From Theobroma cacao (lineage: Eukaryota > Streptophyta > Magnoliopsida > Malvales > Malvaceae): a stretch of 64,000 bases of DNA. The position numbers and the translations under genes are program-made. The notes beneath the pieces are model-generated. The model saw only the letters and a list, made by a program, of their open reading frames with translations. It was not told where the DNA came from and did no database searches. Location of the stretch: assembly GCF_000208745.1 (NCBI RefSeq), contig NC_030851.1:28588646-28652645 (forward strand). The letters are read 5' to 3'. Positions 12,525-25,525 of the stretch are shown piece by piece (positions within the stretch are counted from its first letter, which is position 1; each line of letters opens with the position of its first letter).

Positions 12525-15040
12525 TTCTCTCTTTTTTTGATGACCACAAAACACTCCTCGATTAAGAGTGAAATGTCTATGTTTAGTATGAATACTTTAA
12601 ATCTTTATGTATAATGAGGATTGTTCCTCCTTAGTTAATACATCTAGTTTTCTTTAAAAATTTGCAATAAAAATTCACAATATCCACAGTAGCTAAACAA
12701 GATATACAATATCCATAGTAACTAAGCAAGATATATTCAATATCTATAATAATTAGCACATAATAAACAACAAAACTATAACTAAGCATCACACACAACA
12801 AATTAAACATAAAGACCTATCAAACTCTATTTAACTTAGCTTTCTTTTTCCCTCTTTTGTCATCATTAAAAAGGATATTCAAAAATCCCCTTTAATGAGT
12901 GCATCTAGATTTAAAGAAAATTAGGCATTCATGTACAAATAGTTTTTTTCATCAAACACAATAGCAAACGCAACAGTTCTTTGTTCTTTATCCCCCATTC
13001 TGTCATTATTAAAAAAAAGGTTAAAGGTTAAACAAGGTTAATTCAAACGCGATGCAAAAAGAGAAGGGATAAAGGAGATAATCAACTTTAACCATAATCT
13101 TACTCCATCTTAAGAAAATCATGAAACCAATAAGTTTCCAATTTTTAAAACACCAAATGTTAAGAGAGAAATCTTGAGCCTAAAATAAATGAGTATTAAG
13201 TAAATATTCATCATGTTTATTTAATACTTAAGTATTCATGGAACTTGATGAGTATGAGCATTTAAATAGGTGTTCAATATACGTAAAGTAGTTCCTAAGC
13301 ATGTCTAAGGTATCATTAGTTATCAAGCATCATTCTCAACTAACATTAAGCATTATCAATAACTAATCATCATCAAGCATTTATTATTTATTCTTAATGT
13401 CTATTTAGCAAGTATCACCAAGCAATACCAATCAAGCATTTCCATGAAATTCCCTAATTCATATATAAAAGAGCAACTCAAGGAAAAAAATTAAGCATCC
13501 TTAATTACTATCTTTAGCAAGAATTCCATGAAATATTCTCCAAATCATGTATGAAATTATCAATACAAGGAGAATTTTCACATCAAGAAAATATCATTAT
13601 TAATGAAGCATTACCAAAGCATTTTGCACTTATTGCAATCATGTAAAAGAATATTATGATCAAGTAAGCACAAATATGATTACAAGAAATAAAATGGTGA
13701 TCTTCATTAATCATGAATCTAATTTGTTTTACGAAATGCAAGCATGAATATAAATTATATAGACATATACCAATCAAAAATATGCAAGCACTGAAATTCA
13801 AGGTACATGTTATTTCTCAATAATTCATGATTCATGAGTGATATTAATTGTTATGGAATATTGAAAATAAAGCACTCAACTCATGAATATGTTTAAAATG
13901 AACATCCAAGCATCAATGAATACTAGTTGTCAATAATCAAGAAATGAGTATTCAATGAAAGCACATTAGGCATTTACTGCTCACTTTTCATTTGACATTC
14001 TATGTTATTTATAATAACCTATGAGCTAAAGTGGATGCACACCAAATATTTAGATCATGTAAACTTTTAACGCTCAACGAAGATATAGTAATATTTAAAT
14101 CCATAATTAAAGGATATTTCAACTATGTCGACACAAACTCTATGTCATGATCAAACTTGACTTGAGTTATGAAATTAAGCACTCTAAGCAATTCTATCAC
14201 TGGACTCAAGTTATAGATTTCAATCATTAAGGTCAAGCAAGATTAAAAGTCATGTAAGCATTTGACTTGACAAAAAAAAATAGATGAACCAAAAAAAAGT
14301 TTCATTCAGTTTAATGATTTCGTCTTAGTCAATTTTATGAGCCTAGGCAATGATTCAATCCTGAAACAATAATTTAAGTACAAACATCAATCATATTTCA
14401 GGAATTGTTCCTAGAGTAAGCATTTGAACATTTCAATTCTCAATAAATGATTTTTCAATGTAAGCACATGAGAAATAATAAAATTAAGCACTTATGAAAA
14501 ATTTCTCTACTTTCAAATTTTGTCAATTAAGCACAAAAGAATTAATATTATCAATATGAGTGCCCTGTTTTGGAATAAACAAATTCAAGCATTTATGAGA
14601 ATGTTTTCATTTTTCAACAGGCTTTATAATTTCAAGAACATGTTTTTGCACCAAATGATCATGAAAGTGTTCATAATGCATGTTTTTAAGGGCCAAGATT
14701 GTTTTTAAGCTAACACAGAACCGTTTTAATTGATTAAAGTTCACTTTAATCAGCTAAAACTCTTTTGACTTTAAAACTCAATTTTAATATGAAGCAAATT
14801 AATTAGTTAAAAAAAGAATTTTAATCAATTAATTTGAGTAACGTTTGCTCCAGATCTAGTATAATTGATTAAATCATGATTTTAAACAATCACAATTCCA
14901 TTCTAAGTGTGTAAAAAACCTTTTTAATCAATTAAAAGAAGAAATTAAAGCATAATAGACATAAGAATTCATCAAAAACATATTAAATCAATTCAATCCA
15001 AGTTCGTGCACATTAAGCTTTCCTAATTCTCTTCTAATTT
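12525..15040 (-). other. Non-coding 3' region of copia relic E
   Basis: Lies between the RNase H remnant and the 3' LTR on the minus strand. No frame resembles an envelope or other protein. The part from about 13240 to 14710 is dense in aagcat/aagcac words. About 14720-14945 repeats the ttaatcaattaa-type words of the LTR. Some SIRE elements carry an env-like frame here; none is readable in this copy. Confidence 0.55.
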
Positions 15041-15049
15041 TACAAATTG

Positions 15050-15620
15050 GTCTTCACTCAAAGGTTTGTGAAAATATCAGCCAATCGATTCAAGATACCA
15101 ACAAATTTAATTTTAACTTCTCCTTTAAGCACATGAACTCTAATAAAATGATGTCTAATCTCAATATACTTATTTCTAGAGTGTTAAACAAGATCGTTTG
15201 AGATGTTAATGGCACCTGTATTGTTACAAAAGATAGGAATATTATGCATGGACATGTCAAAGTAATTCAAGTGTTGTCTAATCCATAAAATTTGTGCACA
15301 ACAACTACCTACTAAAATATACTCAACCTCAGCAGTTGAAAGAGCAACTAAATTTTGTTTCTAACAAGACTAAAATACAAGCATGCTTCCATGGAATTGA
15401 GAAGTACCACTAGTGCTCTTTTGATCTACTTTGCTACCAGCAAAATCAACATCAAAATAACTAAAAAGATCAAAAGATGACCCTTTTGGAAACCATAGGC
15501 CTAAGCTTTAGGTATCCAAGAGGTATCTAAAGATCTTTTTTACAGTTGCTAAGTGTGACTTCTTTAGGACATGATTAAAATCTTACATAAGGGCATACAC
15601 TAAACAACTACTTGCTGTTA
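15050..15620 (-). pseudogene. Copia RNase H remnant of element E
   Basis: The minus-strand translation contains DVDFAGSKVDQKSTSGT, then NLVALSTAEVEYILVGSCCA, then FCNNTGAINISNDLV, in that order. These are the copia RNase H landmarks: first catalytic Asp, the A-E-x-E-Y block and the C-D-N-T block. The last Asp is Asn here (C-N-N), a G-to-A type change. In-frame stops and small frame breaks show it is dead. It would degrade the RNA strand during reverse transcription. It continues directly from the RT remnant at higher coordinates. Confidence 0.85.
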
Positions 15621-16200
15621 AATAAAAAAGTGGACCAATCATACCTTTATAGAGCTTTTTGGTCCACATCGTTTACTTTCTTATCTTTATTAAGCTTTGT
15701 TGAGGAGCCCATTGGCGTTTCAATTGAGTTCACATTCATCACACCAAATGTTTTCAACATCTCCTTAGTATATTTAGCTAGGTTGATAAAGATCCCATCC
15801 TCACATTGCTTGATTTGTAAACTAAGGAAGAAATTTAATTCTCCCACCACACTCATGTCCAAACTTACCTTGCATTTCCTTTGCAAAATACTCACATAAT
15901 TTTCATTAGTAGCATCGAAGACTATATCATCAACATATAGTTGAACAACAAGTAAATCATTTTTACTTAATAAACAATGTAGTATCTACACTTTCCCTAG
16001 AAAATCCTTTTTCAATAAAAAGTAAGAAAGCCTTTCATACCAAGCTTTAAGAGCTTACTTCAATCTATATAAAGCTTTGTGCAATTTATAAACATGATCA
16101 ATTGTTTTTAAGAGCATAAGGCAACTTTTCACTATAAAGTATTAGACACATAATTTCATTGAAGGAATCAACAAGAGTCACCATTACAATTTCTCAAGTT
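15621..16200 (-). pseudogene. Copia reverse-transcriptase remnant of element E
   Basis: The minus strand reads KAWYERLSYFLLKKDF, then QLYVDDIVFDATNE with the catalytic Y-V-D-D at 15926-15937. The frame at 15647-15895 continues with GELNFFLSLQIKQCEDGIFI and AKYTKEMLKTFGV, then ETPMGSSTKLNKDKK. This is the RT thumb and connection of Ty1/copia elements, SIRE-like in wording. The N-terminal half of RT and the integrase upstream (above 16200) are missing or unrecognisable. Upstream of YVDD there are stops such as K-stop-ALKAWYE, where the family has Gln: a CAA-to-TAA type change. Confidence 0.88.
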
Positions 16201-16329
16201 GCAATAGTTTTTATTAATCAAGAGTAAGAAATATTCAACAAATACACAATCAACCTAATATCACCAACAAGACATTATCATACTTCACATAAGGTTGGTG
16301 GAACGTACTCCAAAGATTTTATTAAAAAT
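16201..16329. other. Non-coding flank of C1 inside E
   Basis: Short stretch between the point where copia RT similarity stops and the TSD of C1. It does not translate as RT, so the copia element was already broken near 16200 before C1 inserted. Confidence 0.5.
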
Positions 16330-19329
16330 TGTAACGATCGCTCCTCGATTGCTACCGACATTCGAGACCTTCGAGAGAACCAGTTAAGTCCTGAACAAGC
16401 CTTATTAGAAATTCTCGTTAATTCACTATACTCGTTCACCAATCCATGTTAATTCTTTAAACCATATACTCTCGTGACATGATTTGAACATTAGGTATAA
16501 TAAATCAACTTGACCTTTAATCCATATTATCATATGTCAATACATTATAGTCTAAAATTTCCAATTGAATATTTATATTGAGACTAGTGTTCATTTACAA
16601 AAGAAAAATAAGGTACAGTGACTCGACCTTTAGTAGTGGAGCGACTCAGAATAAGATGCTATGAGATGCCTTTACCTATCTACGGTGGACAATGATTGCC
16701 GATTAATGTACGCTAGGCCGATCACTATCTGCAAAAGGGAAATAAGGGGGGTGAGTCTCACAAACTCAGTGATCATTGACTCCATAAGCAGGGTGTAGAT
16801 GGGAAACAAGCTAAGAGCAGAAGATTTGAATGTTAAAACATAAGAGTATGCATAAACCAATTAAAATGAAATGAAGCATTTGTGCCTTATTTGTAAAACT
16901 AGGAATTTTAGTGCAACGTAATCATTTAACAATAAATGTATCCAAACTAGTATAAGTATAAGATTTCCTATCTTTGAATTCATTCTATAGCTTTACTCAA
17001 ATCAATCCAACATAAACATGCATGCTCCCATGAAATCAAATATTATTAAAGCTTATACACAAATTCGCAAATTGCCTCATACGTGAAGAGTTAAATCCAA
17101 CATCATAGTATAAATAAGGGAGCTTCGAAAAATCTTATAATTCTCACTATGCGAAAGAATACGTATTGAAAACCCAAAGAGATATCACTCTCAAGTAGGT
17201 AATTGTAAATAACAACCTGTGGACCCACTTCCATGTAATAACATCCGGGAGCTTCGCTCTACCAGATCTCACAGCCATGGCAGTCTTGACGATGTTGGCT
17301 GACATTAGAGAAATCAAGTGATTGCAACCGCGTATATCAACTTATGGCCTAGCCACATATAACAACTTGTGCCCTTGTCACGTATAATCACAAACCGTGG
17401 TCCCCGCCAAGTTTAACAGCCCATCGGTGACCTAAAGATTCTTTAGCTAGAGCTCACTTGTGCATAAGGGTCACACTATCCTAATGTGACATTCGACCTA
17501 CTCTCGAATCTCTTAGTTTGACAAAACCATTTAAAAATCAAGTTGGGTTTCCAAAAGCTCATTTCAAATCCATTTCAAAAGTACCAATCATAATAACATG
17601 ATAAAACCTCTTTTTGTAAGACTTTGCAATGTAAAACCTTAGCATGAATTTTAAATATCAAGTCAGCATGGTGAATATATATAATTTGTTCATAAATGCA
17701 CATTAAAAAAATCAATAAGGCACACTTTGATACAAATCGTGGTAAAAAGCTCTTTTCTTGGTTTGCAAATCCTTTTACATATATAACTTACATATATATA
17801 TATATATAGCCAAAACAATTTCAAACATTATTGCATCCACAATCGCCTAGTATTTCCACCAGCTCATGCTTTCCACAATAACAGTTTGTAAATCTCTCCA
17901 AACCAAGTATACAAATCACTTACTGATTTCTAACAACACAGGCTTTCCACAATGGCATTAAATAAATCATCGATAAATTACTTTACATATAATATTGAAT
18001 CTTTTGAAATAGACACCCCCTACTCACCTTACAATAGCGGGATACTATGTCGTTATTGATTCGGATGCGTATCTAGCTAATTCTACTTGCCGATCACCCG
18101 TCACTTCCTTCGGTACGCCACCACAACACATTTTCTTTACTTTTACACTTCCTAGCAACCATTCAAACTCAATGCATTTAATTATACTCATATACGGGCA
18201 TCACATCAATCAATAAATCCTTAACCTAATTTCATAGTTTTCATCGATATTACTCACAATTATTTAACATATAATCCATATACTTCAACCAACCAAAGCT
18301 TGCACAACACCATGTAGTCACATTGCATGCTTACTTTTTAGTTTTAGCTTGAGTTCCACAGACCAAGTACACAATTTTCTCACATCCATGGTCACCATTG
18401 CTGCCACAAGCACAAACAATTAGCACACATCTCATTTCTTCTTTCTACTTGTGATTTAAAGATTAGAACACTTACCCATTACTTAATCTAGCTCAAAATC
18501 ACCATGCATTCCAAGATCCTCCTACATGCATGCATCGAGTTCTTTGAATCTTTGTAGATTCTTGCTACCACAAACATAATCTCACATCACAATTAGTTTA
18601 CAAAGCATGCATTCAACAAAATCATAACTTGCACCTTCTTTACCTTAGAATCACCAAGCCGATCCTCCACTTTGTCCTTCAAGCTTTAACAATTGCATGC
18701 ATGTCACGACCTAAATTTTCAGGCCATGACCAGAGCATGGGCCCAATGGACGTAGCCTAGTAAGCCCAAGCAAGCCTATCTATATGACTTATTTATCATT
18801 CCATCAAAGTTCCTAAAGTCACATTTCATAATTTCAATTCGAAATATTGATAACGATTGCCAACTAGTCGTGGTATTACTAATCAAAATATACCTATAAG
18901 GTCTAAGGCATGCATCTTAGTAATTTACTTCACATGTATGTATTTACAACAAAAAAATGACTATTGGCTTTCAGCGGAGTGACCAAGGTGAAGGTGCGGC
19001 TACGGAATGCCAAGATACCTACCAAGGATACGAATCTACGAGGGCACCTCGACCTAGTTACCGACTGCCTCTTGATTTGAAAACATGAAGTTGAAAACGG
19101 TGAGTATAAACCTAGTGAGTGAACAAGGAAGGGAACAAGCAAACGATAAGGAAAATTTAAAGAAATCATGATGCATTTATTTTTTTCAAAAACAATGCAA
19201 TTTAGTTTAGTTCTGATTAAAACCCCTCATTAAACCCTTAATGAGTTAATCACTTGGCGAAAAGGATCCATGCACAACAAAGGATTCAAAAAGTGAAAAT
19301 TTTACTAATATTCAAGCAAGTGAAGTCAA

Positions 19330-19730
19330 GTAAAACGACGGGTCCTTGCTGCAGCGAAATTTCATTCTCGCTGCAACGAAATTTGGGCTCAAATTATCAA
19401 CTGGACGAGGGTTTCTCAACTGGCTGAGGGTTTCTCTCTAAAACCCCTCATGTCAAACTTAATTAAATAAATTCCTTAATGTTGGGAGTCCATGATCAAC
19501 TATGGTATTATTGAAATGGAAAATGGGACAACAATCAAGCAAGGTAGAATGCAGGACAGAAAGTTTCTCGCTGCAACGAGATTCGGTTGGCAAAATAGAA
19601 TGTTTCTCACTGCAGCGAGTATAAATCTCACTGCAGCAAGAAGCATCAGCAACTTCCTCGCTGCAGCAAGAACCAGCCCAGTACAACCCTCTAAACCTGA
19701 GACTTTTTTGCTGTAGCGAGAAATAGAACA
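19330..19730. repeat. Cluster of tctcgctgcagcgaga-type palindromes in B1
   Basis: About eight near copies of ttctcgctgcagcgagaa, at 19348, 19366, 19565, 19603, 19627, 19655 and 19706 (approximate). Each is partly or fully self-complementary around CTGCAG. The same cluster occurs at the same position in every family B LTR here. Confidence 0.75.
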
Positions 19731-19889
19731 CCAACAACAAATTTTCATTCTCTCAAGGAAAGGCCATTTAGCTGCAAAGACAAAAATCAACTTGAACATG
19801 CTTAGAAATTCCCAAGGTTTAACATGCAAGATTCACATGTATTACAACCATATAGCATACTCATGAACTTTCTACAACACACATATTTA

Positions 19890-19891
<2 letters not shown>

Positions 19892-19925
<34 letters not shown>
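19892..19925. repeat. AT dinucleotide microsatellite
   Basis: Uninterrupted (AT)n followed by a short (AC)n. It occupies the same position in family B LTRs as the microsatellites at 25480-25523, 54252-54270 and 56337-56382. Confidence 0.95.
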
Positions 19926-19935
<10 letters not shown>

Positions 19936-19944
19936 TCATCATGT

Positions 19945-20080
19945 ATACCATCCCACCATCATCAGCTCATGTGCACTCCCCATTCACACATAACTGGGTC
20001 ATCATCAGCTCATGTGCACTCCACACCGCACATAGCTGGGTCATTATCAGCTCATGTGCATTCCCACACGCATATAGCTA
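19945..20080. repeat. Tandem repeat, about 35 bp unit, in B1
   Basis: Three to four copies of a unit around catcagctcatgtgcactcc and cacata(a/g)ctgggtcat. Homologous arrays with other copy numbers lie in BF, B4 and B5. Confidence 0.8.
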
Positions 20081-20912
20081 GGTCATCATTATCACATAAA
20101 AAAAAACATCCAAGGCATACTATACATATCAACATATTGTAATAACACATGAACCATTATATGGCACACTTTCACAAGATAGAAACATTAACCAAAGGCT
20201 TGTTCCCTAGGTAGATTTTTAAGGAAAAGTTGGATAGAATCATTCAAATGTTTTGTGCAAATACATTCACATTCCTAAAACAATTTTGAAATGAAAGTTC
20301 ACTCACCAGTATTTGTTAAATCTTTACTCAACTCCAACTTTCTCTAATGGTCCAAATGGGGCGGTGGGGCTTCGTTGGAACCTATCATCACATTAGCATC
20401 ATAATTAACTTAATTCATACAACTATAAATTCTAAAAGCTATCTCCTAACTAGCATCCCATTGCCATTAAGTAGCTATCTATTTTTACTATCCTAATCAC
20501 TTTAAAATGAATGATCAATCTCAACTACAAAACACTCACAAGTCTAATCACTAGCCATTCTCAACACTTAAAAAAAATCAACTCTAATTTACTACTCACC
20601 TTGGTAGCTTTGTAAATTTGAAATTCTTTCCAATAATTTTGCAAGCTATTATAAAAGCTCCCTCTTTCTCTCTTTAAACACCTAGCTAGTGAGAGAAAGT
20701 ATGAAAGTAAGATTTTTCAAGGGTTTTAAAGTGAGAGAGTTAAAGAGCACAAAGCTTATATGAAAGGGTGCACAAAAGCATGAAAAATGGAGCTAGCTTG
20801 AGAGAGTTATGGAAGCTTGAAGAGAACTCCCATGGAGATGAAGAAACGTGAGAGGGAAGAAAGAAAAAAAAGAAAAAGCTGTTGGAAATGTGAGAAGAAG
20901 CTGCTGGAAGAT

Positions 20913-20923
20913 GATATTTATAG
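20913..20923 (-). promoter_or_regulatory. TATA box of B1 LTR
   Basis: The minus strand reads ctataaatatc. The same word is at the same LTR position in BF (38592-38602, 45869-45879), B5 (55227-55237) and, on the opposite strand, B4 (52692-52701). Conservation across copies and agreement with the polarity set by the BF primer-binding site support it as the LTR promoter. Confidence 0.65.
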
Positions 20924-21298
20924 CTCAAGCTTATCCAACTCCACTTAAATTACAAAAATGCCCTTAGCAAGTTAGCTTATTCTTCTCCAATCCTTTGTAC
21001 AGTCTTTTTACTCTTTTGACACTGACGCCAGGTCTACAATGGTATAAAAAAACTCAGGTTTATGAAAACTTAAAATTTGACCCTAGATGAAAAATGACCA
21101 TTTTGCCCCTACCTTAGAAATCATCATTATTTTTATTTTCTTCGGCCTTTTACCTTTGTTTTCATCATTCATTTATGCCTTAGGCCTACTTAGGCCTTAA
21201 TATTGTTTGAAAGCCTACTTCTAAGGGATCTTTAAAGAAATGACAAAATTACCCCTGGCCCATGTTATCGTGTCTACACCTAGTTACGAGGCTATATG

Positions 21299-24034
21299 TG
21301 TCACGATCCAGAACCTCCCTAGGGCCCATGACAACCGTCGGGATGTCCCGATTGATACTCATTACCCGAATTACCAATCGGAACCCTGCAAGGCTTACAT
21401 ATCAGTTTTAAACAATTTCTAGTGGTTTCCGGCTCAAGTAATCAAAAGACAAAAATATAGCATTTTTATATAAAACAATATTTATAGAAACACGTGTAAG
21501 TAATCTTTTGTAACTTAAAAGTAAAATAAATTCATACATACAATAATTTACAAAGTTATAATGTACAATAATAATTACAATGACAAGTGGCCCATAAATA
21601 CACCAAGTGTCAGTGATAGTAACCTACTGTCTGTGTGATAGAGGGGTCAACTAGAATCCTCAACAAAATCGGGTATCTACAAGCTACCATAGGCCTGAAA
21701 TATTTGGAAAGGAGGTGGGTGAGATTTTGCAATCCCAATGAGTAAACAGACATTATCATAAATATCTAAAGGCAAGTAACATGGAGGCAAGTTTAAACAA
21801 CAAATTACAAACCATTTCATAACGTTTTAAATTTATTTCTTAAACCGTAAAATATTTGTAATTTACCAAAACAGTTGTTAAGACTTATAACTTTTATTAA
21901 AAACAAGGCTCAAGCCAAAACTAGTCCTTGGGGATACCTTGGCCGAGGCATCTAACCGAGTCCGCCAAGGTTGTTAAGATATTTACATGTTAAACACATG
22001 TTAGTTTTGAAAACAAGCCGTTCCTTGGCGTTGGCCGAGTTACACATTCACGTGGGGGTTCGACGTGAAGTGAGCTCAACACTACCTCGGGAGTTACCCT
22101 CCTCGCCTCTACAACCGGAGTAACTATATAACCGGGTTTACCGTGCCCCTCTAATAGGCAGTCTACGAAAATCCGTCACTGTAGTGACTAAACCCACCAA
22201 CTTTAATAAAATTTGGACAGTATAACGTGGCTTATATTTATTTACCCAGCCTGCATAGTAAAAGACAGCTTACATAAATTCCCAATGCAATTATAAAATA
22301 TAGCTACATATACTCATATATCATAAGCCATTCATGGGAAAATATATTTTTCAAGACAATTGGTAGTCTTCAATTACTCAATTTCATAATCAAAAGTTTC
22401 TTATATCAGAAAATCAAAACAATATATTTATTTGTCACATTTATTTCTAAAACATCAAAAATCCCATTTTAATCTCATTTTTGTTTCATAAAATCCATGA
22501 GAGCATTTAAAAAGAAACTCTAGATAATTTACAATAATAATAGGTTTACTCACCGTTTGTACAAACCAAATGCTTCCTATGAGCCCCGATCACTGTTCGT
22601 CGGGTACGACTTCCTTGCCTTTACCGGAAGGCTCTCCTCCTTGACACATTGCAAAAATTACACAATTCACCACATTGATGCTAAATCACTATATAATTGA
22701 CTTAAATCCTATACTAATGCATGGTATGAAATGCAATAGCCTAAAACGGCTTAAACGCGGTATTAACCTATTTTTGGCACTTTACCTGATAAATTGCTAA
22801 CGCGCTCCATTTTAGCTCTAAATTGTCCCATTTTCTCTCCAACATTTCTAACCATTAAATATCAGCCAATAACTCACTAAAATCACCAAAATCAGCTCAC
22901 TTTCCTCCTTGGAAAATTCGGCCAAAAATGGGACATTAATTCGGTAAATCTTCCACTTTGTTTTTCTATCACATTTAACCATTTTTCATCATTTTCTCTT
23001 CATTTCTCTTAGAATAAAAATCAGTTCATCATCATTGTACATCATTGAACATTCAGGCAAGGGTAGGTATTGTGAAAATCTCATGCTTTCTTGCCCAATT
23101 TGATTTCTATACACATTTAACTAACTAAAACTATCAATTTAACTAAAAATCAAAACATAAAAATTTCAAATTCCTCCCCCTTGATATCACTTTTTGATCT
23201 CTCTCCTCAAGCATGCTAAATGGAAACAAAGGCATAAGAAAGGTAGAAATCAAGCTAAAGGCGAAATATCTTACCGTTAGATGCGTAAACAGTCGCAAAA
23301 CGCGATTTCCCCTTTGAATTTTCTAGTTTTCCTTTGGTTTTTCTCTTTTCTTCCTTTCCTCTCTATTTTCTCTCTTGTTCTCTCCTTATGGCTGCCATCA
23401 CTTAATATGGGGTTTAAATGGGCTGACTTTTCATTAAAACAATATTAAATCATTAAAAAGTGCCATGTGTCACTTTCCCATTGGCCCGTTTTTAAAATTT
23501 TATCCTTTAAACTTCAAATTTTCACCACTTAAAATACCATAGTTATTCATACCAAAAATAAATAAATTCTATGATTTTGACAAAATTTGGGTGGTGAAAA
23601 TTACGGTTTTTACCCCGGGACGATAAAATTACTGTTTTGCCCCTATGTTTCAAAAATTGCCAAAATTGAAAATTTTCACTTCCTATCATTAAATTATACT
23701 CCAAATAGTTAACCTTGGTCAAAAATTTCACTCAATGATCAAATTATTATCTTAGGTGGCAAAATGACGATTTTGCCCCTGAACATCAAAATTTTAAATT
23801 GTTTTCCAAATGAACTCTCGAACTCCGAACAATCATTTTTTGTCATTCTTGGACTGTAAAATATTAAATTTCATCCTACGATTCCTATTTGAACTAGTTC
23901 AAGGTTAAATTAACTCAAGTGTACCGTTTGGTACAATACCGGGTTTCGTCTATTCTTAGAAACTTTCCTAGCGTAATAACATGCTACTCAGTGCATGTAT
24001 GTCATGACATGTGTTTATAGGGTCGGGTTTTACA
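21299..24034 (-). mobile_element. Family A solo LTR A2
   Basis: Starts TGTCACGATCCAGAACC and ends gggtcgggttttaca, with a perfect TSD atatg (21294-21298 and 24035-24039). 2736 bp, non-coding, collinear with A1 and A3. It landed two bases inside the tip of B2 and is the youngest layer of the C1 nest. Confidence 0.93.
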
Positions 24035-24504
24035 ATATGTGAGACCTTGAGCCCTATTGACCCGTAACTAGCAGTAGACGTGATAACACGAACTAGGGGT
24101 AATTTTATCATTTCTCCTGGTTAGCCCCTGAAATTTGTTTTCTAATGTTATTAAGGTCCAAGTAGGCCTAAGGAATGAATGGATGAGGATAAGATAATGA
24201 AAAAGATAGAAATACTGATAATTTTCACGATAAGGGTAAAACGATCATTTTACATCTCGGGTTGAAATTTTTAAGTTTTCATGAACCCAAGTATTTCTAA
24301 ACCATTATGGACCTTGTCTCAGTGTTAAAGAAGTAAAAAGATTGCATAAAAGCAATGGAAAAAAAACAAAATGACATAGTTAAGGGCATTTTGGTAATTT
24401 TGCAAGAAATGGATAAACTTAAGCCATAAAAATCTAAGTTTCTAGGATGTTCTTCAAATTTCCAGCACTTCTTCTTCTTCTCCTTCCTCTCCCACGTTCT
24501 CTCA

Positions 24505-25454
24505 NNNNNNNNNNNNNNNNNNNNNNNNNNNNNNNNNNNNNNNNNNNNNNNNNNNNNNNNNNNNNNNNNNNNNNNNNNNNNNNNNNNNNNNNNNNNNNNN
24601 NNNNNNNNNNNNNNNNNNNNNNNNNNNNNNNNNNNNNNNNNNNNNNNNNNNNNNNNNNNNNNNNNNNNNNNNNNNNNNNNNNNNNNNNNNNNNNNNNNNN
24701 NNNNNNNNNNNNNNNNNNNNNNNNNNNNNNNNNNNNNNNNNNNNNNNNNNNNNNNNNNNNNNNNNNNNNNNNNNNNNNNNNNNNNNNNNNNNNNNNNNNN
24801 NNNNNNNNNNNNNNNNNNNNNNNNNNNNNNNNNNNNNNNNNNNNNNNNNNNNNNNNNNNNNNNNNNNNNNNNNNNNNNNNNNNNNNNNNNNNNNNNNNNN
24901 NNNNNNNNNNNNNNNNNNNNNNNNNNNNNNNNNNNNNNNNNNNNNNNNNNNNNNNNNNNNNNNNNNNNNNNNNNNNNNNNNNNNNNNNNNNNNNNNNNNN
25001 NNNNNNNNNNNNNNNNNNNNNNNNNNNNNNNNNNNNNNNNNNNNNNNNNNNNNNNNNNNNNNNNNNNNNNNNNNNNNNNNNNNNNNNNNNNNNNNNNNNN
25101 NNNNNNNNNNNNNNNNNNNNNNNNNNNNNNNNNNNNNNNNNNNNNNNNNNNNNNNNNNNNNNNNNNNNNNNNNNNNNNNNNNNNNNNNNNNNNNNNNNNN
25201 NNNNNNNNNNNNNNNNNNNNNNNNNNNNNNNNNNNNNNNNNNNNNNNNNNNNNNNNNNNNNNNNNNNNNNNNNNNNNNNNNNNNNNNNNNNNNNNNNNNN
25301 NNNNNNNNNNNNNNNNNNNNNNNNNNNNNNNNNNNNNNNNNNNNNNNNNNNNNNNNNNNNNNNNNNNNNNNNNNNNNNNNNNNNNNNNNNNNNNNNNNNN
25401 NNNNNNNNNNNNNNNNNNNNNNNNNNNNNNNNNNNNNNNNNNNNNNNNNNNNNN
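24505..25454. other. Assembly gap, 950 N
   Basis: Run of N inside B2, ending just before the family B AT microsatellite. By comparison with B4 it should contain the tandem array and part of the R/U5 region. Reading frames that span it are artefacts. Confidence 1.
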
Positions 25455-25477
25455 CTGAGGGAGGTGGTGGTATTCGT

Positions 25478-25479
<2 letters not shown>

Positions 25480-25523
<44 letters not shown>
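25480..25523. repeat. AT microsatellite in B2
   Basis: (TA)n of about 21 repeats immediately right of the gap. Confidence 0.95.

Positions 25524-25525
<2 letters not shown>

Noticed and set aside
15612..15899. 95 aa plus-strand frame
   Set aside because: Antisense shadow of the copia RT remnant on the minus strand.
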